From: a bacterium
Lineage (GTDB): Bacteria; Patescibacteriota; Saccharimonadia; Saccharimonadales; UBA4665
Reading direction: 5' to 3'
DNA length: 64,000 nt
Assembly: GCA_021803105.1 (NCBI GenBank)
Contig: JAJZMC010000009.1
Location: forward strand, 62,001 to 126,000
The position numbers were made by a program, and so were the translations under genes. Positions 47,665-56,679 of the stretch are shown piece by piece (within the stretch, counting starts at the first letter, position 1; the number at the start of each line of letters is the position of its first letter). The notes under the pieces were generated by a model, which had not been told where the DNA came from, ran no database searches, and saw only the letters and a program-made list of their open reading frames with translations.

Positions 47665-48164
47665 ATGAAAATAAATCACGAACTCCAAAAAACAAACAAA
47701 TGCGATAAAATTGTGACAGCTGTTATTATAGTAGGAGTTGCAGCCACAGCATTTTTCACTAGAAAATCATGGGATAATCTCCAAAATAACTCCAATCCTA
47801 AATGTGTTAACGTACAATTTACTACCGGTCCCGGTGGTCCAGGTTCAACAAATGTCATAGCAATACCAAAATTAGAAAATGTTCCTAAATCATCTAGTGC
47901 TTTTTTGGTGAAATAATTAAAGGTAACAATAATGGAGAAATTTTAACTCCATCAAAGAGTTTTTTAGGAGATTCAGAATTTACAATGTCTTATAACTCTT
48001 CATTAAATCAGTTACAGTCTTCAACTATTGAAGCATCAGTTATAGTTAACGGCCAATCAACCATGTTAAATTGTCCAGAAACAACCGTTTATTTAAATCC
48101 TGAAAACCTAACAGTTTCACCACAATACACTGGATCAGTAATACTTAACAATTCAATCAAATAA
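47665..48164 (+). pseudogene. Membrane-anchored protein with -1 frameshift
   Basis: The frame opened by ATG 47665 has an N-terminal membrane segment (KIVTAVIIVGVAATAFF) and ends at TAA 47914. A second open frame in the -1 phase runs from the same T6 tract (47901-47906) for about 87 more codons to TAA 48162-48164, with extracytoplasmic composition (EFTMSYNSSLNQLQSS, ASVIVNGQSTMLNCP). Together they give one protein of about 166 residues: an anchored surface protein. T-TTT-TTG at 47901-47907 is a legal -1 slippery heptamer. A lost T in the tract (mutation or sequencing error) is equally possible. Family unknown. Confidence 0.6.
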
Positions 48165-51100
48165 TCATTGAACCTTAACGTTGGCCTCGCCAACAACATC
48201 TATTAGTCGATTGAGCGAATTATCGGTGTGATCAAAACCATCTGGCAAACGGATTGCTTGTCTATTATTATCTTTACCTAGAACTAAAATAACTTCCTTC
48301 TCGCCTTGATGTTGATCTAAAATATTTTTTAAACTAACTAATAATTTATGATTATTACTATCTTCTAATTTAATATAAACCTTAGAAACTGTCACACTAG
48401 TCACCTTAGTGTTAACTTTTTGTGAATTTATTTTAGGCAATTTAACTTTTTTACCACTTGGAATATATGATGTAGCTTGTTTTGCAGTCAATTCTCTAGC
48501 ATTATCTACAATTAATTTAACAGCATCACTTTTATTGTCAAAACTAATTTTCCCCTTCACTAACACGATCTTGTCTTTATCCCATAGCCCAACAAACTGC
48601 GAATACGTTTGTGGGAATAAAATAAGTTCAATATTAGCTTCCAAATCTTCAATTGTTATAAAAGCCATTTTTTGACCATTTTTGGTAGTAACTTCTTTAA
48701 AAGCGGTTATCATACCACCAACTGAAACGTTTTTTCCTTCAAATTCATTACTAAGTAGCGATATAGGAATAGCTTGTTCTTCTAGAATTTTAGAATAAAG
48801 ATGTAAAGGATGTTCACTTAAATATAAACCAAGTAATTCACGTTCCCACATTAAAAATTGTCTAAGCTCAATATTATCTTCAATAGGTTTTAACTCAAGT
48901 AGAGAAGTTTCTACTTTTTCACCTGACGCAGGAAAGTTATCACTAAACAAATCAGTCTGACCGCTTTTTGATTCCTTTTGAATACGAGAACTAAAATTAA
49001 TAATAAGATCACTGTTCGAAAGCAATAAACCACGATCCTCAAAACAATCTAAAGCACCAGCTTTGATCAAACTTTCTAAAGTTTTCTTATTAATTAATTT
49101 ATAGTCCACTCTTCTTAAAAAATCAGTTAAATTTTTAAATTCACCAGATTCTCTAATCTTTAAAATCTCAGATACAACGTTACTGCCCACATTTTTAATA
49201 GCGGCTAATCCAAACCTAATCTGCTGTTTGTTCGGTACTATAGAAAACTCTAAATATGATTTATTTATATCTGGTGATAAAACTTCAATACCCATATATT
49301 TACATTCAGATATTTCAATTGCTAAACGATCGGTATTATTATAATCACTACTCATTAAAGCAGCCATAAAAGCTAATGGATAATGAGCTTTTAAATATGC
49401 TGTCTGGTAAGAAATTAGACCATAACATGCCGAATGAGATTTATTAAAACAATAATCAGCAAAACCAAGTAATTGTTTCCAAAAATCACTTATTAATTTT
49501 TTATCGATACCCCTGGATACGGCACCATTTATAAAGCGTTCCTCCATTTTTTTCATAATATCACGATTTTTTTTACCAATAGCCTTACGAAGCGTATCAG
49601 CTTCAGCTCCACTAAAACCACAGACATCTCTAGATATTTGCATAAATTGTTCTTGATACACTAAAACACCGTAAGTATTTCTTAAAGCAGGTTCCATATT
49701 TTGATGGGCATAATTAACTTCTTCTAAACCATTTTTACGTCTAATAAAACTATCTGTTAGACCAGCACTTAATGGTCCAGGCCTATAAAGAGCACCCATT
49801 GCTACAATATCATCAAAAACAGACGGTTTTAATTCTTTCAAATATTTCTTCATACCAGAAGACTCAAATTGAAAAACACCGGTCGTATCACCACGTGCCA
49901 ATAATTCAAATGTTAATTTATCATCTAAGGGTAAACTGTTAATATCAATTGTTTTATCGTATACTTTATTAATTATTCGTAAAGTATTTTTAATAATTGT
50001 TAAGTTAGAAAGTCCTAAAAAATCTATTTTTAATAAACCAAGTTCTTCAATCGGACTCATAGAATATTGAGTAGCTACGACTCCTTTTTGAGCCATTTCT
50101 AGAGGCGCAAAATGGACGATACTTTCCGGAGCAATTACAACACCAGCAGCATGAACCCCGTGATTTCTAATTGTTCCCTCTAATTGAATTGCTAAATCAA
50201 ATATTTTATGTGATATTTCGTTATTTAGATATTCTGACTTCAAATCAGTATCCTCCTCCACTGAAACCTGTAGCGGAATATGTCGACCTTGAATTGGTGG
50301 TGGTATCATTTTTGCTAATCGATCAGTTTCAGAATATGGAATCCCAAGTACACGAGAGACGTCACGTACCGCATTGCGAGCTGCCATTCGACCAAAGGTT
50401 ACAATATTAGCTACCCGATCCGATCCATACTTATTAACACAATAATCTATTACTTCTTGACGTCTATTGTCTTGAATATCAATATCAATATCTGGCATAC
50501 TAATTCGATCTGGATTTAAAAATCGTTCAAATAACAAATCATACTTTAAAGGATCTAATTCTGTAATCCGTAGTGCATATGCCACAATAGAACCAGCCGC
50601 ACTACCTCTACCTGGTCCAAAAACAATACCATTATCTTTTCCCCAATTAATAAAATCTGCAATAATTAAAAAATAACCATTGAATCCCATCTTATCTATT
50701 ACGTCTAATTCATATTGAACTCTTTCATAAATCATTTTTGGTAATATTTTTTTTACCATCTCTTTTGATAAAATATCACTTTTTTTGAATTTAAAATCTA
50801 GACAATAACGTTCTAATAATCCTTTATAAACATTAGTATGCAAAAATTCTTTCTCCGATAAGCCATCTTCCAGTGGAAATCTAGGTATTAGCATATTACC
50901 TAGTGAAATTTCTACCTGACAACGATCCGCAATCTTTTTAGTATTTAAGATTATATCTGGATATTCCTTACCCCAACGATTAATTATATCTTCCGCCGAG
51001 GAAACATGTAGATCAAAATCCACTAACGACATTCGTTGTTTATCGTCCAATAAAGAACCTGTCTGAACACATAATAAAATCTCGTGTGCTGTCTGATCAT

Positions 51101-51782
51101 TTTGAGACAAATAATGTGCATCACTCGTAATAACACAGTCGATATCTAATTCTTTTGAAAATTTAAGTAATTGTTCATTAATTACTGTTTGTTCAGACCA
51201 TACTTTTGGATGATTAATATGCCCATGATCTTGTATCTCCAAATAATATCTATCACCAAATAAATTTTTATACCACAAAATAACTTCTTTAGCTTTATTA
51301 ATTTGTCCTTGACGTATTAGATCACCAACTTCACCACCTATACAACCACTTAAACAAATTAATCCTTCATTATACTTTTCTAATAATTCCCTATCTATTC
51401 GAGGTTTATAATAAATTCCCTCCAAATTTGCTATAGAAGATAATTGCATTAAATTTTTATAACCTACATCATTCATTGCAAGCAAAATCAAATGATAATT
51501 CTGTTTATCATAATTCACATCTCTGTCATTAATTTTTCGTGAAGCAATATAAGTTTCAATTCCTAAAATAGGCTTTATTTTATTATTTTTACATTCTTTA
51601 TAAAACTCGATTAAACCACTCAATGTACCATGATCAGTAATTGCTACAGCTTCCATTCTTGAGTTTTTAATAAATTCTACTAGTTGTGGTATTTTAGTTA
51701 GACCATCTAATAAACTATACTGCGAATGATTATGTAAATGTACAAAATCACTCGGTAATAACTGTATTTTTCGGTCTTCCAT
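48165..51782 (-). CDS. dnaE: DNA polymerase III alpha subunit
   Basis: The replicative polymerase (1205 aa). The N-terminal PHP domain shows HLHNHSQYSLLDG, AITDHGTLSG and ITSDAHYL, an intact metal site. The palm carries PDIDIDIQDNRR with the catalytic Asp pair, followed by FGRMAARNAVRDV; the helix-hairpin-helix and the OB fold (VSVGGMITAF) follow. It is DnaE1-like, with no exonuclease domain inside. The frame extends to ATG 51794, whose upstream TATAAT ends 10 bases before it, but GAGGG stands six bases before ATG 51782, which I prefer. Ends in TGA. Confidence 0.97.
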   Translation of the reverse strand: MEDRKIQLLPSDFVHLHNHSQYSLLDGLTKIPQLVEFIKNSRMEAVAITDHGTLSGLIEFYKECKNNKIKPILGIETYIASRKINDRDVNYDKQNYHLILLAMNDVGYKNLMQLSSIANLEGIYYKPRIDRELLEKYNEGLICLSGCIGGEVGDLIRQGQINKAKEVILWYKNLFGDRYYLEIQDHGHINHPKVWSEQTVINEQLLKFSKELDIDCVITSDAHYLSQNDQTAHEILLCVQTGSLLDDKQRMSLVDFDLHVSSAEDIINRWGKEYPDIILNTKKIADRCQVEISLGNMLIPRFPLEDGLSEKEFLHTNVYKGLLERYCLDFKFKKSDILSKEMVKKILPKMIYERVQYELDVIDKMGFNGYFLIIADFINWGKDNGIVFGPGRGSAAGSIVAYALRITELDPLKYDLLFERFLNPDRISMPDIDIDIQDNRRQEVIDYCVNKYGSDRVANIVTFGRMAARNAVRDVSRVLGIPYSETDRLAKMIPPPIQGRHIPLQVSVEEDTDLKSEYLNNEISHKIFDLAIQLEGTIRNHGVHAAGVVIAPESIVHFAPLEMAQKGVVATQYSMSPIEELGLLKIDFLGLSNLTIIKNTLRIINKVYDKTIDINSLPLDDKLTFELLARGDTTGVFQFESSGMKKYLKELKPSVFDDIVAMGALYRPGPLSAGLTDSFIRRKNGLEEVNYAHQNMEPALRNTYGVLVYQEQFMQISRDVCGFSGAEADTLRKAIGKKNRDIMKKMEERFINGAVSRGIDKKLISDFWKQLLGFADYCFNKSHSACYGLISYQTAYLKAHYPLAFMAALMSSDYNNTDRLAIEISECKYMGIEVLSPDINKSYLEFSIVPNKQQIRFGLAAIKNVGSNVVSEILKIRESGEFKNLTDFLRRVDYKLINKKTLESLIKAGALDCFEDRGLLLSNSDLIINFSSRIQKESKSGQTDLFSDNFPASGEKVETSLLELKPIEDNIELRQFLMWERELLGLYLSEHPLHLYSKILEEQAIPISLLSNEFEGKNVSVGGMITAFKEVTTKNGQKMAFITIEDLEANIELILFPQTYSQFVGLWDKDKIVLVKGKISFDNKSDAVKLIVDNARELTAKQATSYIPSGKKVKLPKINSQKVNTKVTSVTVSKVYIKLEDSNNHKLLVSLKNILDQHQGEKEVILVLGKDNNRQAIRLPDGFDHTDNSLNRLIDVVGEANVKVQ

Positions 51783-51841
51783 AATTACCCTCATTTATAG
51801 TCTAATTATACAAAAAGATATGATTACTGACTATTAAATAA

Positions 51842-52075
51842 CTACCTATTTAAAAATTTTTTAAAAAGACTATGTTTTGAATTTATAATTTCTTCTTTTA
51901 TCTTTTTTAATTGATCAATACTATCTTTAGTTTCTTTTGTAATCCTTCGTACTGTAGACAATAATCTCCATACATATATAATGACCACTAAAAACAATAT
52001 AAAATATATTAAATTAATAATCGTTAATATTGTTAATAAAACATTTGCATAAAACATATTAGCCAAATCAATCAT
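51842..52075 (-). CDS. Small membrane protein coupled to galU
   Basis: A 77-residue protein of unknown function. One long N-terminal hydrophobic stretch (about 9-38) anchors it, followed by a basic, amphipathic helix (RRITKETKDSIDQLKKIKEEI) likely to be a coiled coil in the cytoplasm. Its ATG overlaps the galU stop as ATGA, so it is translated with galU and probably real despite its size. Confidence 0.6.
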   Translation of the reverse strand: MIDLANMFYANVLLTILTIINLIYFILFLVVIIYVWRLLSTVRRITKETKDSIDQLKKIKEEIINSKHSLFKKFLNR

Positions 52076-52971
52076 ATAATTAACTTCCTTTTAAAATAAT
52101 CCCTTAACTCATCTCCAATATCTTCTCTGTCTAAAGCAAAATCAAAAACAGTTTTTAAATAATCAACAACATTACCAGTATCATAGCGTTGTGAATTTTG
52201 AATTTCATAACCGTAAACACTTAAACCATCTCGGATCATAGGTTCTAAAATATAATCTGTTGCATAAAATTCATGATTTTCTGGAATATTATTAATCGCT
52301 TTATCGATATAGTTAAAAACATTAGGTGTAAAAAGATAACCCACTACACTAGCTAAATTAGATGGCGCATTTTCTTTACCAGGTTTCTCAATAATCTGAT
52401 TAATCCTAATTAATCCTCGCTGAACTTCATTACCTGCTATTACACCATAACGGTCATAATCTTTTGCTTCACTTATAGAAATACATGGCAATATAACAGC
52501 ATCGTACTTATAATATAAATCAATGATTTGCTTAAAAGGATTGGGTTTTGAAACAATTAAATCATCAGCAAAAGTATAAATAAAAGGTTCATCACCAATT
52601 AAATGAGCAGCATTTGCAATTGGAGTACCAGTACCATAAGGTCCTTTTTGTCTGACATAAGCAAAATTTGCTAAATTGGCTATTTCTTTCATTTCATGTA
52701 TGTAATGTAACTTAGCTTTACCACCCGCTTTTAAATTATTTAGTAAATCTTCATTAGGTGTATCAAAATGATCTTCAATACTTCTTTTAGAATAACCTGT
52801 AACTATAATAATATCTTTGATACCAGCCTCAACTAAATCTTCAACTACATATTGAATTACTGGCTTATCAATGATTGGTAACATTTCTTTTGGCATTGCT
52901 TTTGTTTGTGGTAAAAATCTAGTACCAAATCCGGCAGCTGCAATTACGGCTTTTGTTACTTTTTTAGTCAT
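52072..52971 (-). CDS. galU: UTP-glucose-1-phosphate uridylyltransferase
   Basis: GalU (299 aa) makes UDP-glucose from UTP and glucose-1-phosphate for surface glycans. The N-terminal AAGFGTRFLPQTKAMPKEML (about 11-30) binds the nucleotide, with KPVIQYVVEDLVEAGI and, later, GYLFTPNVF and DTGNVVDYLKTVFDFAL typical of the family. AGGAAGG precedes the ATG. It follows gatB by 9 bp and overlaps the small membrane gene, so it is in the gat operon. It could feed the family 2 glycosyltransferase at 21738. Confidence 0.95.
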   Translation of the reverse strand: MTKKVTKAVIAAAGFGTRFLPQTKAMPKEMLPIIDKPVIQYVVEDLVEAGIKDIIIVTGYSKRSIEDHFDTPNEDLLNNLKAGGKAKLHYIHEMKEIANLANFAYVRQKGPYGTGTPIANAAHLIGDEPFIYTFADDLIVSKPNPFKQIIDLYYKYDAVILPCISISEAKDYDRYGVIAGNEVQRGLIRINQIIEKPGKENAPSNLASVVGYLFTPNVFNYIDKAINNIPENHEFYATDYILEPMIRDGLSVYGYEIQNSQRYDTGNVVDYLKTVFDFALDREDIGDELRDYFKRKLII

Positions 52972-52980
52972 AAAACCTTC

Positions 52981-54465
52981 CTATAACTTCAACGATTGTT
53001 TAATAATATCCTGAACAATTTTAGGATTAGCTTGTCCTTTAGTTTGACTCATAACTTGTCCGACTAAAAACCCAATAGCTTTTACTTCTCCATTCATAAT
53101 ATCGGAAACAACTTTAGGATTAGTTGATAAAATATCTTGTATAATCCTAGTTAACTCTTCCTCATTTGAATTCTGAAGATAACCATTATCGGTTGCCCAT
53201 TGTTCTAAGTTATCAATTTTAATATTAGTCTTAATTATAGTTTCAAGCAAGGCAGTTAGCTTGCTAGAATTAATCTTATTTGCTTCTTTTAAAAGATAAG
53301 CATCCTGGAATAATTTCTCTCTATCATTAGGCACAAGTATATTATCTTTAAAATTATTTTCATCATTATTTTGGTAAATTGGTAACTCAATATTAATAAT
53401 CCAATTAACAAAAGTCTTAGCTTTATTTAAGTCAGATAAATTATTATTAATAAAATCTAATAAATGATTATCTGTATCAGTTTGGGCCATAAGAAGCAAA
53501 TTAATTTGTAAATCAGAAAACCCTAATACACTTAAACGAGACCTCCACACATCAGGTAAAACAGGCATTGTTTTATGTATACGTTTTAAATGATCATCTG
53601 TAATTAAAATAGGTGGAATATCCGGATCAGGCATATAACGATAATCGTCAGCATTTTCTTTAATTCTCTGTACAATGGTTATTTGTTTAGCATCATTATA
53701 ACCCCTAGTTTCTTGCTTAATAACTCCACCCTTTTCTAATATTTTAATTTGACGTTCTATTTCATACTCAACAGTTTTTTCTATTGATCGAAAACTATTT
53801 AAATTTTTAGTTTCAGTTCTAACACCTAATTTCGAAGTACTACTGACACTCACATTTACATCAAATCTCATATTGCCGTAAAATAAATTAGCCTCAGAAA
53901 CTTCAGCATACTTCATCGCCAAAAAAAGTTCAAAAGCATAAATTCGAGCCTCGATAGCACTATGCATATCGGGTTCACTAACAATTTCTAACAAAGGAGA
54001 ACCGGCACGGTTTAAATCAACTAAACTATAATCAGATCCTGCTGGATGAAGACTTTTACCAGCATCTGATTCTAAATGAGCTCTAGTAATACCAATTCTT
54101 TTTATTTTATTGTCAATCTTAATATCAATATAACCACCTTTTATAATAGGAAAATCATACTGTGTAATTTGATAACCCATTGGTAAATCTGGATAAAAAT
54201 AATGTTTTCTATCAAATTTAGAAAATTTTTGAGCTGTAGTATGTAGCGCATAACCCGCTCTAATTGCCAAATCAATTGCATTGCTATTAGTAACAGGCAA
54301 TGCTCCTGGCAAACCAAAATCTATATGATTAGTTTGACTATTAGGTAAAGCATCATTTATTCCATTAGCACTACCAGAAAATAATTTAGAAATAGTTTTT
54401 AATTGAACATGGCACTCAATGCCAATGGTAGGATGATATTTTTGTAAAAGTTCTTTTTTTATCAT
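52981..54465 (-). CDS. gatB: Asp-tRNA(Asn)/Glu-tRNA(Gln) amidotransferase subunit B
   Basis: GatB (494 aa) binds the misacylated tRNA and phosphorylates its acyl group in the GatCAB complex. Family blocks are IGIECHVQLKTISKLF, RKHYFYPDLPMGYQITQYD-type metal and ATP region, and NLFYGNMRFDVNVSV. The C-terminal YqeY-like helical domain is present (about 350-494). Its ATG overlaps the preceding orphan stop (ATGA). GatCAB is expected in an organism without AsnRS or GlnRS. Confidence 0.97.
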   Translation of the reverse strand: MIKKELLQKYHPTIGIECHVQLKTISKLFSGSANGINDALPNSQTNHIDFGLPGALPVTNSNAIDLAIRAGYALHTTAQKFSKFDRKHYFYPDLPMGYQITQYDFPIIKGGYIDIKIDNKIKRIGITRAHLESDAGKSLHPAGSDYSLVDLNRAGSPLLEIVSEPDMHSAIEARIYAFELFLAMKYAEVSEANLFYGNMRFDVNVSVSSTSKLGVRTETKNLNSFRSIEKTVEYEIERQIKILEKGGVIKQETRGYNDAKQITIVQRIKENADDYRYMPDPDIPPILITDDHLKRIHKTMPVLPDVWRSRLSVLGFSDLQINLLLMAQTDTDNHLLDFINNNLSDLNKAKTFVNWIINIELPIYQNNDENNFKDNILVPNDREKLFQDAYLLKEANKINSSKLTALLETIIKTNIKIDNLEQWATDNGYLQNSNEEELTRIIQDILSTNPKVVSDIMNGEVKAIGFLVGQVMSQTKGQANPKIVQDIIKQSLKL

Positions 54466-54887
54466 TTTTTACTCGTATCAGTTTTTAAAATCATTAAATC
54501 AACCAATGCTTGACGATAACCATTTATCACTTTTATTAAAAGCTTTTTATCATCAACGGATATAATTTTATCATTAATCTGATTAGCTAGTTTATGACAA
54601 AACCAAATAGCGTCATTATCTGTTAATACTCGTTGAGCAGAAACAATTTTTTCACCTACATTCTTACCTTTAAAATGTTCCTGTTTTAAAACATCAGCCA
54701 CCAACTTGTCAGATTCAACAATAACCCTATTCCAATTTGATGGATTAACGCATAATTTTTGTAATTCATGCCAACGAACAACAAAACGAGATCTTTTTCT
54801 CAATTGAATCTTTTGACTCACCATATAAAATACTAACAAAACAATTAATATGACAATAACATAGCTAATAATATAATAAATGTTCAT
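54462..54887 (-). CDS. Membrane-anchored orphan between gatA and gatB
   Basis: A 141-residue protein with an N-terminal membrane helix (about 5-24) and a cytoplasmic helical domain of 115 residues containing RWHELQKLCVNPSNWNRVIVES and a further long helix. No family is known to me. It overlaps gatA by 4 nt upstream and gatB by 4 nt downstream, both as ATGA. The coupling makes it a near certain gene and suggests production in step with the amidotransferase; it could tether the complex to the membrane, which is speculation. Confidence 0.75.
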   Translation of the reverse strand: MNIYYIISYVIVILIVLLVFYMVSQKIQLRKRSRFVVRWHELQKLCVNPSNWNRVIVESDKLVADVLKQEHFKGKNVGEKIVSAQRVLTDNDAIWFCHKLANQINDKIISVDDKKLLIKVINGYRQALVDLMILKTDTSKK

Positions 54888-56323
54888 TTTATTTTATCTT
54901 CAATTAACTTAGCAAACTCTAATAGTTTCTTATCACTTTTTTGAGGTGCCATAACCTGAAAGCCAACCGGTAAATTGTTTATCATTTTTGATGGTAAACT
55001 AATAGCTGGAATACCAACTAAATTAGCGAGTACAGTCATAAGATCAGATAAATACATTTGAAGTGGATCCATAGTTTTTTCTCCAATTTTAAATGGTAGT
55101 ATTGGTGTTGTAGGCCCAACTATAAAATCTACTTGCTTAAATGCACCATTAATTTCATTTATAAGTTTAGTACGGACCTGTTGAGCTTTTTTGTAATAAG
55201 CATCATAGTACCCACTACTTAAAACATACGTACCTATCATAATTCGACGTTTTGCTTCTTTACCAAATCCGTAAGAACGACTAGAACTATAGTATTCCTC
55301 TAAATTTTTAGTCTTATTAGTATGATAACCATATCGTAAACCATCATAACGACTTAAATTACTACTTATCTCAGCAGGACAAATAATATAATAAGCTGGC
55401 AAAGATAAGGCAATTGATGGTATCGATATGTCTACAATTTGGGCTCCCATACTTTTTAATCTTGTAACGTTATTAAAGACATTTTGTTTAATCTTTGAAT
55501 CAACACCATTTTTTAAAAAATCAGTTAATATTCCAATTTTTAAGTCTTTTATGGTAGTCATTTTATTAATTAATTGTAAGTCATATGACTCTGTATCTCT
55601 AACTATAGTAGTACTATCAAGTGAATCTATACCACTAATAATATCGAGTATTAAACTGGCATCATTGACATTACTAGTAAGAGGTCCGACTACATCTAAA
55701 CTTGATGCCATAGCAACTACACCACTTCTTGATACTAATCCATAACTCGGTTTATAACCAACTACACCACAAAAACTAGCTGGCATTCGAATTGAACCAC
55801 CAGTATCTGTCCCTAACGCAAATGGAGCCATTCCTAAAATAACTGCTACTGCCGAGCCTCCTGATGACCCACCCGGAACTCTAGTTTCATCAAATGGATT
55901 TTTTGTAACCATAAAATCACTATTTTCAGTAGAAGCACCATGAGCGAAAGCATCCAAATTGGCTTTAGCTACCATAATAGCTCCTTCTTTCTCTAATAAG
56001 TTTATAGCGGTTGCTTGATACGGTGCCTTAAAATCTTTAAGCATATTACTCGCTGCTGTAGTCATTAAATTCGTAGTTAAAAAATTATCTTTTACAATAA
56101 AAGGTATACCTGCTAATCGACCTACTTTGTCTCCATTTGAAATTTTTTTATCAATCATTTTAGCAGTGTTTATAGCGTTTTCTTTATTAACAGAAATTAT
56201 CGCCTGATATTGTTTTTTATTTTCTATGGCAGCAATAGATTTTTCTACTAATGAAACCGCTGAAACGTTACCGGATTGAACCTGATCACGTAACTCAGAT
56301 AATGATGGCCAACTTTTAATCAT
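54884..56323 (-). CDS. gatA: Asp-tRNA(Asn)/Glu-tRNA(Gln) amidotransferase subunit A
   Basis: GatA (479 aa) is the amidase that releases ammonia from glutamine. The Ser-cisSer-Lys triad is visible: Lys78 (PFIVKDNF), Ser153-154 (PGGSSGGSAVAV) and Ser177 (GTDTGGSIRMP). AAAGGT precedes the ATG. It follows gatC by 15 bp and overlaps the membrane orphan by 4 nt. Part of gatC-gatA-orphan-gatB-galU. Confidence 0.97.
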   Translation of the reverse strand: MIKSWPSLSELRDQVQSGNVSAVSLVEKSIAAIENKKQYQAIISVNKENAINTAKMIDKKISNGDKVGRLAGIPFIVKDNFLTTNLMTTAASNMLKDFKAPYQATAINLLEKEGAIMVAKANLDAFAHGASTENSDFMVTKNPFDETRVPGGSSGGSAVAVILGMAPFALGTDTGGSIRMPASFCGVVGYKPSYGLVSRSGVVAMASSLDVVGPLTSNVNDASLILDIISGIDSLDSTTIVRDTESYDLQLINKMTTIKDLKIGILTDFLKNGVDSKIKQNVFNNVTRLKSMGAQIVDISIPSIALSLPAYYIICPAEISSNLSRYDGLRYGYHTNKTKNLEEYYSSSRSYGFGKEAKRRIMIGTYVLSSGYYDAYYKKAQQVRTKLINEINGAFKQVDFIVGPTTPILPFKIGEKTMDPLQMYLSDLMTVLANLVGIPAISLPSKMINNLPVGFQVMAPQKSDKKLLEFAKLIEDKIK

Positions 56324-56338
56324 TACTGAAAATTACCT

Positions 56339-56641
56339 TTAACTCTCGCCAATCATCTTAGGAACTTTAATATAATGATCTTTTAAATTTGATACGTTTT
56401 CTAGCAAACTTTCTGTTGAATAACCATAATCTATTAAACAATCATCTCGTAAAACATTAGTAAGTCCGTTAACTTGATCAGTAGGTAATAAATTATCAAC
56501 TTTTGCACTTTCTAACGCTGAAATAAAATCTAGAATAGTATTAAGCTCAACGTCAAAATCGTGAACTTCATCTTCCGTTAAGCTAAGTCTTGATAATTTA
56601 GCCAATTTTAATATATCATCTCTTGATAATTTCTTTGCCAT
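56339..56641 (-). CDS. gatC: Asp-tRNA(Asn)/Glu-tRNA(Gln) amidotransferase subunit C
   Basis: GatC (100 aa) stabilises the GatA-GatB interface. The KLARLSLTEDE-type N-terminal pattern (here KLSRLSLTEDEV, about 14-25) and the hydrophobic helix LNTILDFISALESAKVD are typical, as is the LRDDCL segment. First gene of the operon. TACAAT ends seven bases before the ATG with no Shine-Dalgarno, so a leaderless operon mRNA is predicted. Confidence 0.94.
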   Translation of the reverse strand: MAKKLSRDDILKLAKLSRLSLTEDEVHDFDVELNTILDFISALESAKVDNLLPTDQVNGLTNVLRDDCLIDYGYSTESLLENVSNLKDHYIKVPKMIGES

Positions 56642-56648
56642 TTTTCTA

Positions 56649-56654
56649 ATTGTA
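56649..56654 (-). promoter_or_regulatory. -10 box of the gat operon
   Basis: TACAAT seven bases upstream of the gatC ATG. A TAAACA at an 18-bp spacing could be the -35 (4 of 6). Confidence 0.55.
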
Positions 56655-56679
56655 ACAAAAAATTTAAATATTGTTTAAT

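Noticed and set aside
48409-50410. Long open frames antisense to dnaE and similar ones opposite tuf, rpoB-region genes, radA, gatA and pilB
   Set aside because: They mirror the codon pattern of the real gene on the other strand, with no promoter, ribosome site or protein signature of their own.
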